Source: an uncultured Ruminococcus sp.
GTDB taxonomy: Bacteria > Bacillota > Clostridia > Oscillospirales > Acutalibacteraceae
Reading direction: 5' to 3'
Assembly: GCA_902798755.1 (NCBI GenBank)
Contig: CADBYC010000015.1
Location: 17,499-81,498, forward strand
Length of the DNA: 64,000 bases
Shown: piece by piece, positions 1-7,855 of the stretch
Position numbering within the stretch: the first letter of the stretch is position 1
Layout: each line of letters starts with the position of its first letter
Program-made: the position numbers and the translations under genes
Notes under the pieces: generated by a model
Databases searched by the model: none
The model's input: the letters and a program-made list of their open reading frames with translations, nothing else
Told to the model about the DNA's origin: nothing

Positions 1-1618
1 CGCCGACCTCGACGACCGTGGTGGATACTAAGACGGAGATCTCATTCGCGGCAAACTGCGCCATCACCCGCTCCTTGTCCTTCGGCTTCATCTTGCCGTG
101 CAGGATACCGACAGGATAATCACGGAACACGCCGAGCATCAGCTCAGCCGCGTAATCATTGGCGTTTTGGAGCTCGTCCACGCCCTCTCCCTCTTCGACC
201 AGCGGACAGACGATGTAGCACTGTCTGCCCTCGTCCACCTGCTTTTTGAGGAAATTCAGCGCGCGGTCGCGCTTATCCGTACCGATGAAAAAGGTATCGA
301 CCTCTGTTCGTCCGGGCGGGAGTTCATCAATAATGGTGATATCCAGATCGCCGTAGATGATCAGCCCGAGGGTACGCGGGATCGGAGTCGCGGAGAGTAC
401 CAGCACATGCGGGTGCTCGCCCTTTGAAGCGAGCCGCGCTCTCTGCGCCACGCCGAAGCGGTGCTGTTCATCGGTGATCGCACAGCCCAAGCGCGCGAAC
501 ACGGTGCTCTCGGATACTAAGGCATGCGTACCGATCACGATATCGCTCTCGCCGCTCTCGATCCGCTCGCGGGCTTTGCGCTTCTCAGCGGCGGTCATGG
601 AGCCTGTCAACAGCTCGATACGAACGTCGGTGTCGGAGAACATCTTTGAAAAGGTCTCAAAATGCTGCTGCGCCAATATCTCTGTCGGCGCCATAAAAGC
701 CGCCTGATAGCCGTTTTTGACGGTATGATAGCATACGGCGGCGCACACGGCGGTCTTGCCCGAGCCGACGTCGCCCTGTATCAGACGGTTCATCGGAGAG
801 GGCTTGTCGCGCATATCGCGCACACAGTCGCTGACCGCTCTCTGCTGGGCACAGGTCAGCTGATACGGCAGGCTGTCGATAAACTGTGCCGTGTAGTCCT
901 CTGTCATATGGATCGCCGTCTGCTCTCTCGACTGTGATTTCATCATCCGCATACCGAGATTAAGCACGAGCAGCTCCTCAAATATCAGCCGATGTCTTGC
1001 CTTGTACATCGCCGCAAGGTCAGAGGGAAAATGCACGTTATTCAGCGCGTAGGACAGCGGACACAGATCGTAACGGTGCAGGATATCATACGGCAGGGGG
1101 TCGTGGATCACCTCGGGCAGCATCGAGAGCGCTTCTCTCGCCGCGCGGATCATCATGTGATTGTTCAGCCCCGCCGTCAGGTGATAGACAGGGGTGACGG
1201 TCTCGCTGTCTGAGAGCTTATTGAACGCGGGCGACACCATCTGAAAGCCGTAACGGTCGCGGGTCACCTTGCCCATGAACAGGTAGGTCTCGCCGTAAAG
1301 GAGCATGGACGAGATGTATTTATTATTGAAGAACACAAGATTCAGATAGCCCGTATCGTCGCAAATACTCACCCTCGCCATCATTCTGCCGCCCGAGATA
1401 CGGACATTGTTGACAGGAGTAGCGACGCGCGCTTTGACAACGCAGGTGGTATCGGGCAAGAGATCGGCGATATCCGTGGTATCCGACCAGTTCTCATACG
1501 AACGCGGATAGTAGGTGACCATATCGCCGACGGATCCGATCCCGAGCTTGCGAAAAAGAGCGGCACGCTTCTCCCCTATGCCGCTGAGCTTGGTGATGGG
1601 TATATCATACAGTGACAT
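1..1618 (-). CDS. recG: ATP-dependent DNA helicase RecG (3' end cut by window edge)
   Basis: RecG is the branch-migration helicase that remodels stalled forks and Holliday junctions. Translating back from ATG at 1618 gives MSLYDIPITKLSGIGEKRA, the usual RecG N-terminus with a helix-hairpin-helix-like start and an OB-type wedge domain. Further on come the helicase Walker A GDVGSGKT, the DExH box DEQHRFGV, and the LVLSATPIPRTL motif. About 539 codons are present; RecG is normally near 680, so only the end of the second RecA-like domain and the C-terminus lie outside the window. An AGGAGGGCGG ribosome site stands just upstream of the ATG. The neighbour fakA/yloV is also near recG in Bacillus, which supports ordinary vertical inheritance. 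Identification is firm. Confidence 0.95.
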   Translation of the reverse strand, partial: MSLYDIPITKLSGIGEKRAALFRKLGIGSVGDMVTYYPRSYENWSDTTDIADLLPDTTCVVKARVATPVNNVRISGGRMMARVSICDDTGYLNLVFFNNKYISSMLLYGETYLFMGKVTRDRYGFQMVSPAFNKLSDSETVTPVYHLTAGLNNHMMIRAAREALSMLPEVIHDPLPYDILHRYDLCPLSYALNNVHFPSDLAAMYKARHRLIFEELLVLNLGMRMMKSQSREQTAIHMTEDYTAQFIDSLPYQLTCAQQRAVSDCVRDMRDKPSPMNRLIQGDVGSGKTAVCAAVCYHTVKNGYQAAFMAPTEILAQQHFETFSKMFSDTDVRIELLTGSMTAAEKRKARERIESGESDIVIGTHALVSESTVFARLGCAITDEQHRFGVAQRARLASKGEHPHVLVLSATPIPRTLGLIIYGDLDITIIDELPPGRTEVDTFFIGTDKRDRALNFLKKQVDEGRQCYIVCPLVEEGEGVDELQNANDYAAELMLGVFRDYPVGILHGKMKPKDKERVMAQFAANEISVLVSTTVVEVG

Positions 1619-1671
1619 GACCGCCCTCCTTTCGATGGAACAATAATCAACCGCGACGAATAAACTTTCAC

Positions 1672-1735
1672 GGCGCAAGCACTACAGTGTACGCAGGACG
1701 TCTTACCATTTTAATCGGTTGAGATTGCCACATCG
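1672..1735. repeat. Family A half-element with upstream extension
   Basis: The stretch ending TTTTAATCGGTTGAGATTGCC matches the region before the metK leader (about 33334-33392), including the preceding GCAAGCACTA and TTACCATTTTAATCGG. Only the right half of the family A palindrome is present here. Confidence 0.6.
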
Positions 1736-1805
1736 TCGTCGCGCGCCGTATTCGTAAGGCTACTCCGGTTGGTATGCCTTGACCTCATGTGGCGACTCCT
1801 CCTCT
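1731..1805 (-). repeat. Family D dispersed repeat, copy 1
   Basis: Read on the minus strand this reads AGGAGGAGTCGCCACATGAG and continues to a GGCGCGCGACGACGA end. It aligns along its length with 27938-28010 on the plus strand (for example CGCCACAYGAGGTCAA and GACGACGA), with scattered substitutions. It borders a family A half-element. No function is known to me. Confidence 0.55.
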
Positions 1806-1887
1806 CCTCAGCGTCCTCGTTGGCTGTGCTCGATGACAACGGTCAAGTGTGACCGTTGTCGTACTCGCTTTGCCACTCGTCCTTTCT

Positions 1888-1908
1888 CCAAAAAGCAGGG
1901 CTTTTTGG
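1888..1908. other. Perfect 9-bp palindrome in the recG-fakA gap
   Basis: CCAAAAAGC and GCTTTTTGG flank a three-base loop. It could form a weak terminator-like hairpin on either strand, but no gene ends close by. Apart from the listed repeats, hairpins and low-complexity tract, I see no gene in 1619-2468. Confidence 0.35.
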
Positions 1909-2017
1909 TTGAATAACAGCCATTAATATTATTATACAGTATTCGAACATACATGTCAAATTATTTCTTAACCGAAAAACTCTCTATCATCGGGCTTCAG
2001 CCCGAAACAACTATGTA

Positions 2018-2194
2018 TGTGTTCTGTTTCTGTTTCTGTTTCTGTTTTTGTTTGGGTTATTTGGTTGTTTTTGCTTGTTTTTATCTTTGGTTTCGTCTTC
2101 GTTTTCGTTTTCGTCCTCGTTCTCGTCTTTGTTCTCGTCTTTGTTTTCGTCTTCGTCTTCGCTTGTTTTGCTTGTTTTGCTTGTTTTTCTCTTC
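2018..2194. repeat. Low-complexity hexamer tract (TGTTTC / TTTCGT type)
   Basis: Starts as TGTTTC repeats and passes into a degenerate (YTYCGT)n tract. Positions 2084-2194 contain no A at all. The minus strand has an open frame rich in Asp, Glu, Asn and Lys simply because of the repeat; no ribosome site or recognisable domain supports it as a gene. Confidence 0.7.
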
Positions 2195-2295
2195 ATCTTG
2201 GCATAAAACGCATATGTTACGCAGAGAATAGACGGAAGCGAAAGTTGCATATCATACTAAACCTTGATAAAAAGATTTAATCAGATATTAGTGAA

Positions 2296-2371
2296 ATATT
2301 TCGGATAGCGCGACGGGAGACGCAGACAGGCTGGCGCCTGTCAAGGAGCCCAACAAAGCTATACGAAATAT
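2296..2371. other. Nested inverted repeats, possible structured element
   Basis: Outer arms at 2296-2309 and 2358-2371 match at 13 of 14 positions (ATATTTCGGATAGC against GCTATACGAAATAT). Inside, GACAGGC (2325-2331) and GCCTGTC (2336-2342) form a perfect 7-bp hairpin. I do not recognise a known riboswitch or small RNA. Confidence 0.35.
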
Positions 2372-2425
2372 AGCGCAATAGATGATAAAGGTTTATGGAT
2401 TAGTATCAATACGCAACATTTCAAA

Positions 2426-2453
2426 CAAAAAGGCTGCTCCCGTAGGAACAGCC
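2426..2453 (-). terminator. Rho-independent terminator of fakA
   Basis: GGCTGTTCC and GGcTGcTCC-type arms close a CGTA loop at 2432-2453, and a T run on the minus strand follows. It lies 16 bases past the fakA stop codon. Confidence 0.85.
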
Positions 2454-2468
2454 TGACAGTATCTTTGA

Positions 2469-4145
2469 TTATTCTACGCTGAAGATGTAGTAGTAGATGG
2501 GCTGATCACCCTTGATGTAGGTGATGTCTACCTGATCGGCGAACTTGTTCTCGAGCATTTCGACAGCGGACGCTGCCTCTTCCTCAGAAACGCCCTCGCC
2601 GGAGATCAGGGTCACAAAGGACATATCCTTGTTGATCATGGACTTAGCGAGCTTATACAGCGCCTTGTTGGGAGAAGAGGAAGTGACGGTGAGCTTACCG
2701 TTGTCCAGACCGATGATCTCGCCCTCTTTGATCCTTCTCGCGCCGAACTCGGAGTCACGAGCCGCGAAAGTGACCTGACCGGTGGAGACGTTCTTAGCCG
2801 CCTGCATCATGTTTTCGACGTTGGTCTCAGCGTCGGAATCGGGATCGAATACCAGCATCGCGGACAGACCCTGCGGAATGGTACGGGTCGGTACGATGAC
2901 GACCTCTCTGTCCTCAACAAGATTGACGGTCTGCTGAGCAGCCATGATGATGTTCTTGTTGTTGGGCAGGACGAAAATCTTCTTAGCGGGAGTAGCAAGA
3001 ACAGCCGCGAGGATATCCTCGGTAGAAGGGTTCATGCTCTGACCGCCGGATACGACGTGCTGGCAGCCAAGCTCGTTGAAGAGGTTGCACAGACCCTCGC
3101 CCGCCGCGACAGCGACAAAGCCGAATTCTTCGGTCGGCTCGGCGATCTCGGGCTCAGCCTTCTTCTCAGCCTTTGCCTTAGCCTTTTCGTTTTCCTCTTT
3201 CGCCTTCTTGTGCTGTTCCTTCATATTCTCGATCTTGACAGTCAAAAGCTGACCGTATTCAAGACCGCGCTGCAGCGCGTTGCCGGGAGTCTCGGTATGT
3301 ACATGGACCTTGATGATCTCGTCGTCAGCTACCATAACGATGCTGTCGCCGATGGTCTCAAGATACAGGCGCAGGTCGTTGGGGTCCTCTTCGCACTCTT
3401 CGTTTCTGCCTACGATGAACTCGGTGCAGTAGGTGAAGTTGATGACCTGGTCGAATTCAGCGGCAGCGGAACGGAAGAAGTCATCGTCGTTCTGCTTCTC
3501 ATAAGCCTCTTCCTGATATTCTACGACAACGCCGTCACGGATAACGGAAAGCATACCCTCGAAGATGGTCAGGATACCCTTACCGCCCGCGTCAACGACG
3601 CCTGCCTTCTTGAGGACGGGGAGCATCTCGGGAGTCTGCTCGAGCGCGTCGAGAGCCGCGTCACAGACGATCTCCCACAGAACAGCGGGATCCTCTTCGG
3701 TCTCGAGTGCCTCAAGACCCGCCTCATAACCCATGCGGGCTACGGTGAGGATGGTGCCCTCGGTGGGCTTGGTGACAGCGTTGTAAGCCGCCTCTACGCC
3801 CAGACCCAGCGCGTGGATCAGGTCGGAGCCTGTCGCTTCAGTCTTTCCCTCAAGACCCTTGGAGATGCCTCTGAACAAGAGAGAGGTGATAACGCCGGAG
3901 TTACCGCGCGCGCCGCGCAGCATTGCGGAAGCGGTCGCCTTGGAGACAGCCGCTACGTCGCCTGCCTCAGCGTTCTTGAGCGCGTCAGCCGCCGCGACGA
4001 TCGTCATCGACATATTAGTACCTGTATCGCCGTCGGGCACAGGGAAGATATTAAGGTCGTTGATTCTCGCCTTGATAGACGAGATATTATTGGCGCCTGA
4101 AATAATAGCCTGTTTTAAAGTTTCACCGTTAATCAATGGTAACAC
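2469..4145 (-). CDS. fakA: FakA/YloV family protein (DhaL domain, fatty acid kinase type)
   Basis: Members of this family phosphorylate fatty acids carried by a FakB/DegV-type binding protein, feeding exogenous acids into phospholipid synthesis. The N-terminal 200 residues form a DhaL kinase domain with the nucleotide/Mg motif PVPDGDTGTNM near residue 35 and GARGNSGVI near residue 97. A Lys/Glu-rich linker around residues 315-345 leads to the FakA C-terminal domain. At 558 residues it has normal length. The frame opens with GTG at 4145, but the AAAAGGAT ribosome site is then only two bases away; TTG at 4136 (giving MINGETLKQ, closer to homologues) is a likely alternative. No degV gene lies beside it. 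Function in fatty acid use is by family, not shown here. Confidence 0.88.
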   Translation of the reverse strand: MLPLINGETLKQAIISGANNISSIKARINDLNIFPVPDGDTGTNMSMTIVAAADALKNAEAGDVAAVSKATASAMLRGARGNSGVITSLLFRGISKGLEGKTEATGSDLIHALGLGVEAAYNAVTKPTEGTILTVARMGYEAGLEALETEEDPAVLWEIVCDAALDALEQTPEMLPVLKKAGVVDAGGKGILTIFEGMLSVIRDGVVVEYQEEAYEKQNDDDFFRSAAAEFDQVINFTYCTEFIVGRNEECEEDPNDLRLYLETIGDSIVMVADDEIIKVHVHTETPGNALQRGLEYGQLLTVKIENMKEQHKKAKEENEKAKAKAEKKAEPEIAEPTEEFGFVAVAAGEGLCNLFNELGCQHVVSGGQSMNPSTEDILAAVLATPAKKIFVLPNNKNIIMAAQQTVNLVEDREVVIVPTRTIPQGLSAMLVFDPDSDAETNVENMMQAAKNVSTGQVTFAARDSEFGARRIKEGEIIGLDNGKLTVTSSSPNKALYKLAKSMINKDMSFVTLISGEGVSEEEAASAVEMLENKFADQVDITYIKGDQPIYYYIFSVE

Positions 4146-4296
4146 ATCCTTTTAGTTCGGTTGCCATAGGGTAACTCGATTTTGAGCCGCCGAAAAAGCA
4201 ACCGTATTTCCAATAGTTACAAACTTGTATTATTATACACTAATTTGCCGTAATATTCAAGCACTTTGTATACAAAAAAGAATTGGTTTTTCAAAA

Positions 4297-5070
4297 TTAT
4301 ATTAGTTCATATGACTGTGCCGCCGTACATCTTCCGCTGCCGCGGTCGATATCAAATACCACGCAGTTGAGCTTGCACGCGCCGCTTGCCAGCTCAAAAC
4401 GCTCGGGCAGCTGGGTCGTAAAGCGCCTGAGAATGATCTCCTTCTTCACGCCTAAGATACTGTCGATCACGCCCGTCATGCCGACGTCGGTGATATAACC
4501 CGTACCGTTCGGCAGCACCTGCGCGTCGGCGGTCATCACATGAGTATGTGTGCCGAAAACAGCGGACGCTCTGCCGTCGAGATAAAATCCCATCGCGCGC
4601 TTCTCGCTGGTGACTTCCGAGTGGAAATCGACGATGATGATCTTCGCGTCGATCTCTTTGAGGATACGGTCGGCGACGATGAAAGGATTTTCGAGAGTCG
4701 CGTCCATGCACTGCTGACCCATCAGGTTGATCACGCCGATCGTGGTAAAGCCCATATCGACGACGGCGTAGCCCCTGCCGGGAGGCGCCGAGGTGGGGTA
4801 ATTCGCGGGTCGGATAACAGAGGGATTCTCGTCAAGGTACGAAAAGACCTCCTTGCGGCGGAAGCTGTGATTGCCCAGCGTGATGAAATCCACGCCCGAG
4901 GTAAACAGATGGTCGGCGGACTTAGGCGTGATGCCGTTGCCGTCGGCGGAATTCTCGCCGTTGCAGATAACGAAGTCGATCTGCTGCTGACGCTTGAAAT
5001 AAGGCAGATGTTCTCTGAGGAAGGCGCAGCCCACCGAGCCGACAACATCGCCGATACACATAATACGCAT
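4297..5070 (-). CDS. ymdB: YmdB-family metallophosphoesterase
   Basis: A 257-residue calcineurin-like phosphoesterase of the YmdB type. In Bacillus YmdB hydrolyses 2',3'-cyclic nucleotides and influences biofilm and motility choice. The metal-binding motifs are all visible: GDVVG at the N-terminus, CNGENSADGNGI, GNHSFRR, DFHSEVTSEK, GTHTHV and DVGMTG. The ATG has GAAAGATGATACT upstream. It is often next to the RNase Y gene, but here it stands between fakA and yqfD. Length and motifs are complete, so the enzyme is probably active. Confidence 0.9.
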   Translation of the reverse strand: MRIMCIGDVVGSVGCAFLREHLPYFKRQQQIDFVICNGENSADGNGITPKSADHLFTSGVDFITLGNHSFRRKEVFSYLDENPSVIRPANYPTSAPPGRGYAVVDMGFTTIGVINLMGQQCMDATLENPFIVADRILKEIDAKIIIVDFHSEVTSEKRAMGFYLDGRASAVFGTHTHVMTADAQVLPNGTGYITDVGMTGVIDSILGVKKEIILRRFTTQLPERFELASGACKLNCVVFDIDRGSGRCTAAQSYELI

Positions 5071-5172
5071 AGTATCATCTTTCTATATGTGGGATAAAAT
5101 CAGTATAGCATAGTTTGAAAAAAATGACAAGGATTAAACAAGTTCCGTCAAACAATGCAACTTCTCCCCTCT

Positions 5173-5217
5173 TTCTCACTCCTAACTCCTCACTCCTAAC
5201 TCCTCACTCCTAACTCC
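5173..5217. repeat. 14-bp tandem repeat TCCTCACTCCTAAC
   Basis: Three tandem copies of a 14-bp unit begin immediately after the yqfD stop codon (5218-5220). Related stretches occur near 25203-25228, 25450-25468, 56976-57010 and 63870-63884. Confidence 0.7.
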
Positions 5218-6438
5218 TCATTCAGACTCCGTCGGAACGATACGCGGGGTGAGGTCGGTGTTCTCGTCCGTGCCGATCGGCTCCTTGTACGCGATATCCT
5301 CTACACAGGTGTAGGTCGCACGCAGGGTATAAACGCTGTCAGAATAGCTTAAATGATAATCCCTGTTCTCTACGGTGCAATCACTCAGGGAGAATATCTC
5401 ATACAGCTGTGCTTCACGCGTCAATAATTCTTCTGCGGAATTATCGTCTAATTCCTGCTCTTGATACTCCAAGGCGCTGACGGTCTCGACAGACGCACCG
5501 AGCGGGAGCGTGATATTCAGAGGACACGGCGACCAAAGCTCCCGCGACGATACGGAATACGGTGAACGGACCGCGCTGATGTGATACGGAAGCCGCAAGC
5601 CGAACAGCAGAAAGCTCTTACGCTGCGCGGTCTCGCCGTTCGGGATCAGCGTATTGCTGACAGCGGGCACGGAGAAGCTCGCTTCTCGCGCGGTACGGGC
5701 ATAGACGCGCGCCTGAGCGTGTACCAAGCGGCTCTCCCCCTGCCCGCCGGTGCGAACGCCGCTGACAAGGAGCTGACCCTCGATCACGCCCGAACCCTCG
5801 GTGATCTCCGTCTCGCCCTCCATCGCCTCGATGCGCAGGATCAGACCGTCCGATCTTGCCTTGACGTTACACGGCGCGCTGATATCCTCCACCTCGGGAG
5901 CGGGCGCTTCTTCCTTGATCTCTACAGAAGCATAGGAGCCTGTGAGATTCACCGCCATCCAGCCGATCTCCCTGCGCCTGAGCATCATCTCCCGCGATAC
6001 CTGCTTGGGGTCGATCAGGGGCTTGAACGCGCCGACGTACAGCCCTTGCTCTCTGAGATCAGCGAGCATTTGCGTGCGGCTGACGGTCTGACACCCTGTG
6101 ATATCCACGCTCCAGACAAACAGCGACATCACGAACACCGATACTAAAAAGGCGCACGCGCCGATCACGACCCCTACCCTGCCGCGGTAGCGACCGATCA
6201 TACCGGGCAGACCGTTCTTTTTGTAGATACGCAGGGTCACCCCCGCGCCTCTCGCGACAGGTCGGATACGGCGGTAATCGGAGCGGTACATACAGGCGGT
6301 GAAGCCGCCGTCCTTGCGCTGAACGTCCCACAGGCGGATATTCCTGCGGGCGGTGATATTCAAAAAACGTTCGGGATATTTGCCGCTGACGGTAAAGCTG
6401 ACCCACCCGCGGAAAAAATGCAATAATCGCAGTAACAT
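5218..6438 (-). CDS. yqfD: Sporulation protein YqfD
   Basis: YqfD is a membrane protein of the mother cell, required for normal sporulation in Bacillus under SigE. The predicted protein has 406 residues, with an N-terminal cytoplasmic segment starting MLLRLLHFFRGWVSFTVSGK, one strong membrane helix near residues 90-110 (VVIGACAFLVSVFVMSLFVW), and a long extracytoplasmic part with the family's GWMAVNLTGSYASVEI segment. A frame extends upstream to a TTG at 6450, but the AGGTG ribosome site points to ATG at 6438. That ATG lies one base after the yqfC stop, so the two are translationally coupled. Confidence 0.9.
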   Translation of the reverse strand: MLLRLLHFFRGWVSFTVSGKYPERFLNITARRNIRLWDVQRKDGGFTACMYRSDYRRIRPVARGAGVTLRIYKKNGLPGMIGRYRGRVGVVIGACAFLVSVFVMSLFVWSVDITGCQTVSRTQMLADLREQGLYVGAFKPLIDPKQVSREMMLRRREIGWMAVNLTGSYASVEIKEEAPAPEVEDISAPCNVKARSDGLILRIEAMEGETEITEGSGVIEGQLLVSGVRTGGQGESRLVHAQARVYARTAREASFSVPAVSNTLIPNGETAQRKSFLLFGLRLPYHISAVRSPYSVSSRELWSPCPLNITLPLGASVETVSALEYQEQELDDNSAEELLTREAQLYEIFSLSDCTVENRDYHLSYSDSVYTLRATYTCVEDIAYKEPIGTDENTDLTPRIVPTESE

Positions 6439-6439
6439 A

Positions 6440-6709
6440 TCACACCTCAAAATTCAGGCTCGTGATAAAGCCGTCGATGATCAGCGCGGAGTCGGAGATA
6501 CACCGCAGGTTCAGCCCTCTGCCGCATACGGTCAACAGCATGGAAGCGGTATTGACCCGCACCTTTTCACTCGTATATTCCAACACGCCCTTACTGCCCT
6601 CGATCAGTATTTCATGATTGCCGCTGACCTCGATGAACGACTCGTTCGCGGAGGGTATCGCGGACACATGGCGCTTTTCTCTCTGTTTATCTCTTTGTTT
6701 CTCTTTCAT
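6440..6709 (-). CDS. yqfC: Sporulation protein YqfC (YabP family)
   Basis: An 89-residue protein with the YqfC/YabP beta-rich domain: EVSGNHEILIEGSKGVLEY, then VRVNTASMLLTVCGRGLNL and a hydrophobic C-terminus. It begins with a highly charged stretch (MKEKQRDKQREKRH). In Bacillus yqfC and yqfD form a SigE-dependent pair; the same order is kept here with only one base between them. The gene is divergent from ylbJ, another sporulation gene, across a 56-bp gap that should hold both promoters. I could not identify SigE sites with confidence. Confidence 0.85.
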   Translation of the reverse strand: MKEKQRDKQREKRHVSAIPSANESFIEVSGNHEILIEGSKGVLEYTSEKVRVNTASMLLTVCGRGLNLRCISDSALIIDGFITSLNFEV

Positions 6710-6765
6710 TGTATCACCCGTTTATTTTTATGAGCGAGCCTGCATATATATAATCGGTGAGGTCA

Positions 6766-7839
6766 ATGAAAATCAAAAAATTATTCTGTAACAGAAATAT
6801 AATCCGCTTGCCGACGGTGATACTCGGCATTTACATCTGCCTGAGATACGCGGCGGAATGTACGAAAGGTATTGAAAACGGTATCCTCTTCTGTATCGAG
6901 GTACTGGCGCCCTCGCTGTTCCTGTTCATGGCGCTGTCGTCGTATATCGTCAAATGCGGGTTCGCGCAGATACTCGCAAAGCCCTTGGGCAAGCTCACGC
7001 GGTTTCTGTTCCGCCTGCCGCCGATCGCCGCGTCCGCGATCCTGCTGAGCATGATCGGCGGCTATCCTGTCGGAGCGAGGATCGCCTGTATGCTGTACGA
7101 AAGCGGAGAGCTAAGCGCAAGCGAGGCGCGAAAGACCGCCTGTATCGCCGTATGCGCGGGACCGGGATTTTTGCTCAACTACGTCGGTCGGGCGTTGATC
7201 GGGAGCGTAGAAGCGGGGACTGTCCTGCTGGCGTCACAGATCATCGGCATGCTGTTGACAGGCTTCATCGCGGGTCGGCTGATACCGTCAAAGCCTGAGT
7301 ATTCCCGACGAGCTGTGACAGATCAAGCAAGCGGAAATCTGTTGACAGAATCGGTAGAGAGCGCTTCACGGAGTATCTTTCAGCTATGCGGCATGGTGGT
7401 GATCTGCTCCGCGCTGATCGAGGTCATCGCGACGGTATCGCCGAGCGGGATCGTGACGGATATCGCGTCCGCTATGGTCGAGATCACGACAGGGTGCGAC
7501 AGGATGTGCGGCAGATATCCGCTGTACCTGATCGCCTTTTTCATCGGCTTCGGCGGGATATCGGTGCATTTGCAGATCTACGCGGGTATTGGTAAGCTAT
7601 CATTGAACAAAGGCTTATTTTTCCTTTGCAGAATCATACAGGGTATATTTACTGCCGCCGCGGCATATATTTTATTTATGGTTTTCCCCATTCAACAGAG
7701 CGTTTTCAACAGTACCGACGCGCCCCTGACCTTTTCCGGATCCGCTACGCTGGCGGGTTCCGCGGCGCTGGTGCTGTCGTCGCTCTGCTTTCTGGGGAAC
7801 GTACACCGACTGAAGCTCAAAAGGCAATATCATAACTAA
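6766..7839 (+). CDS. ylbJ: Sporulation integral membrane protein YlbJ
   Basis: A multi-pass membrane protein of the nucleoside-recognition/YlbJ family, 357 residues, with about eight hydrophobic helices. The typical MIGGYPVGARIACMLYESG segment around residue 100 and CAGPGFLLNYVG near 130 are present; the duplicated second half has FFIGFGGISVHLQI. YlbJ is needed for a late step of spore maturation; its substrate is unknown. GTG at 6757 would add three residues, but GGTGAGG five bases before ATG 6766 favours the latter. The divergent yqfC-yqfD pair points to shared mother-cell expression. asnB starts 16 bases downstream. Confidence 0.88.
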   Translation: MKIKKLFCNRNIIRLPTVILGIYICLRYAAECTKGIENGILFCIEVLAPSLFLFMALSSYIVKCGFAQILAKPLGKLTRFLFRLPPIAASAILLSMIGGYPVGARIACMLYESGELSASEARKTACIAVCAGPGFLLNYVGRALIGSVEAGTVLLASQIIGMLLTGFIAGRLIPSKPEYSRRAVTDQASGNLLTESVESASRSIFQLCGMVVICSALIEVIATVSPSGIVTDIASAMVEITTGCDRMCGRYPLYLIAFFIGFGGISVHLQIYAGIGKLSLNKGLFFLCRIIQGIFTAAAAYILFMVFPIQQSVFNSTDAPLTFSGSATLAGSAALVLSSLCFLGNVHRLKLKRQYHN

Positions 7840-7855
7840 ACGGAGGTAATGATAC

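Noticed and set aside
2011-2250. Minus-strand open frame of 79 residues rich in Asp, Glu, Asn and Lys
   Set aside because: It is the translation of the hexamer repeat; no ribosome site, no domain, composition dictated by the repeat.
3057-4100. Long plus-strand open frame (about 350 codons) opposite fakA
   Set aside because: Antisense shadow caused by codon bias of fakA; product has no recognisable domain and no ribosome site.
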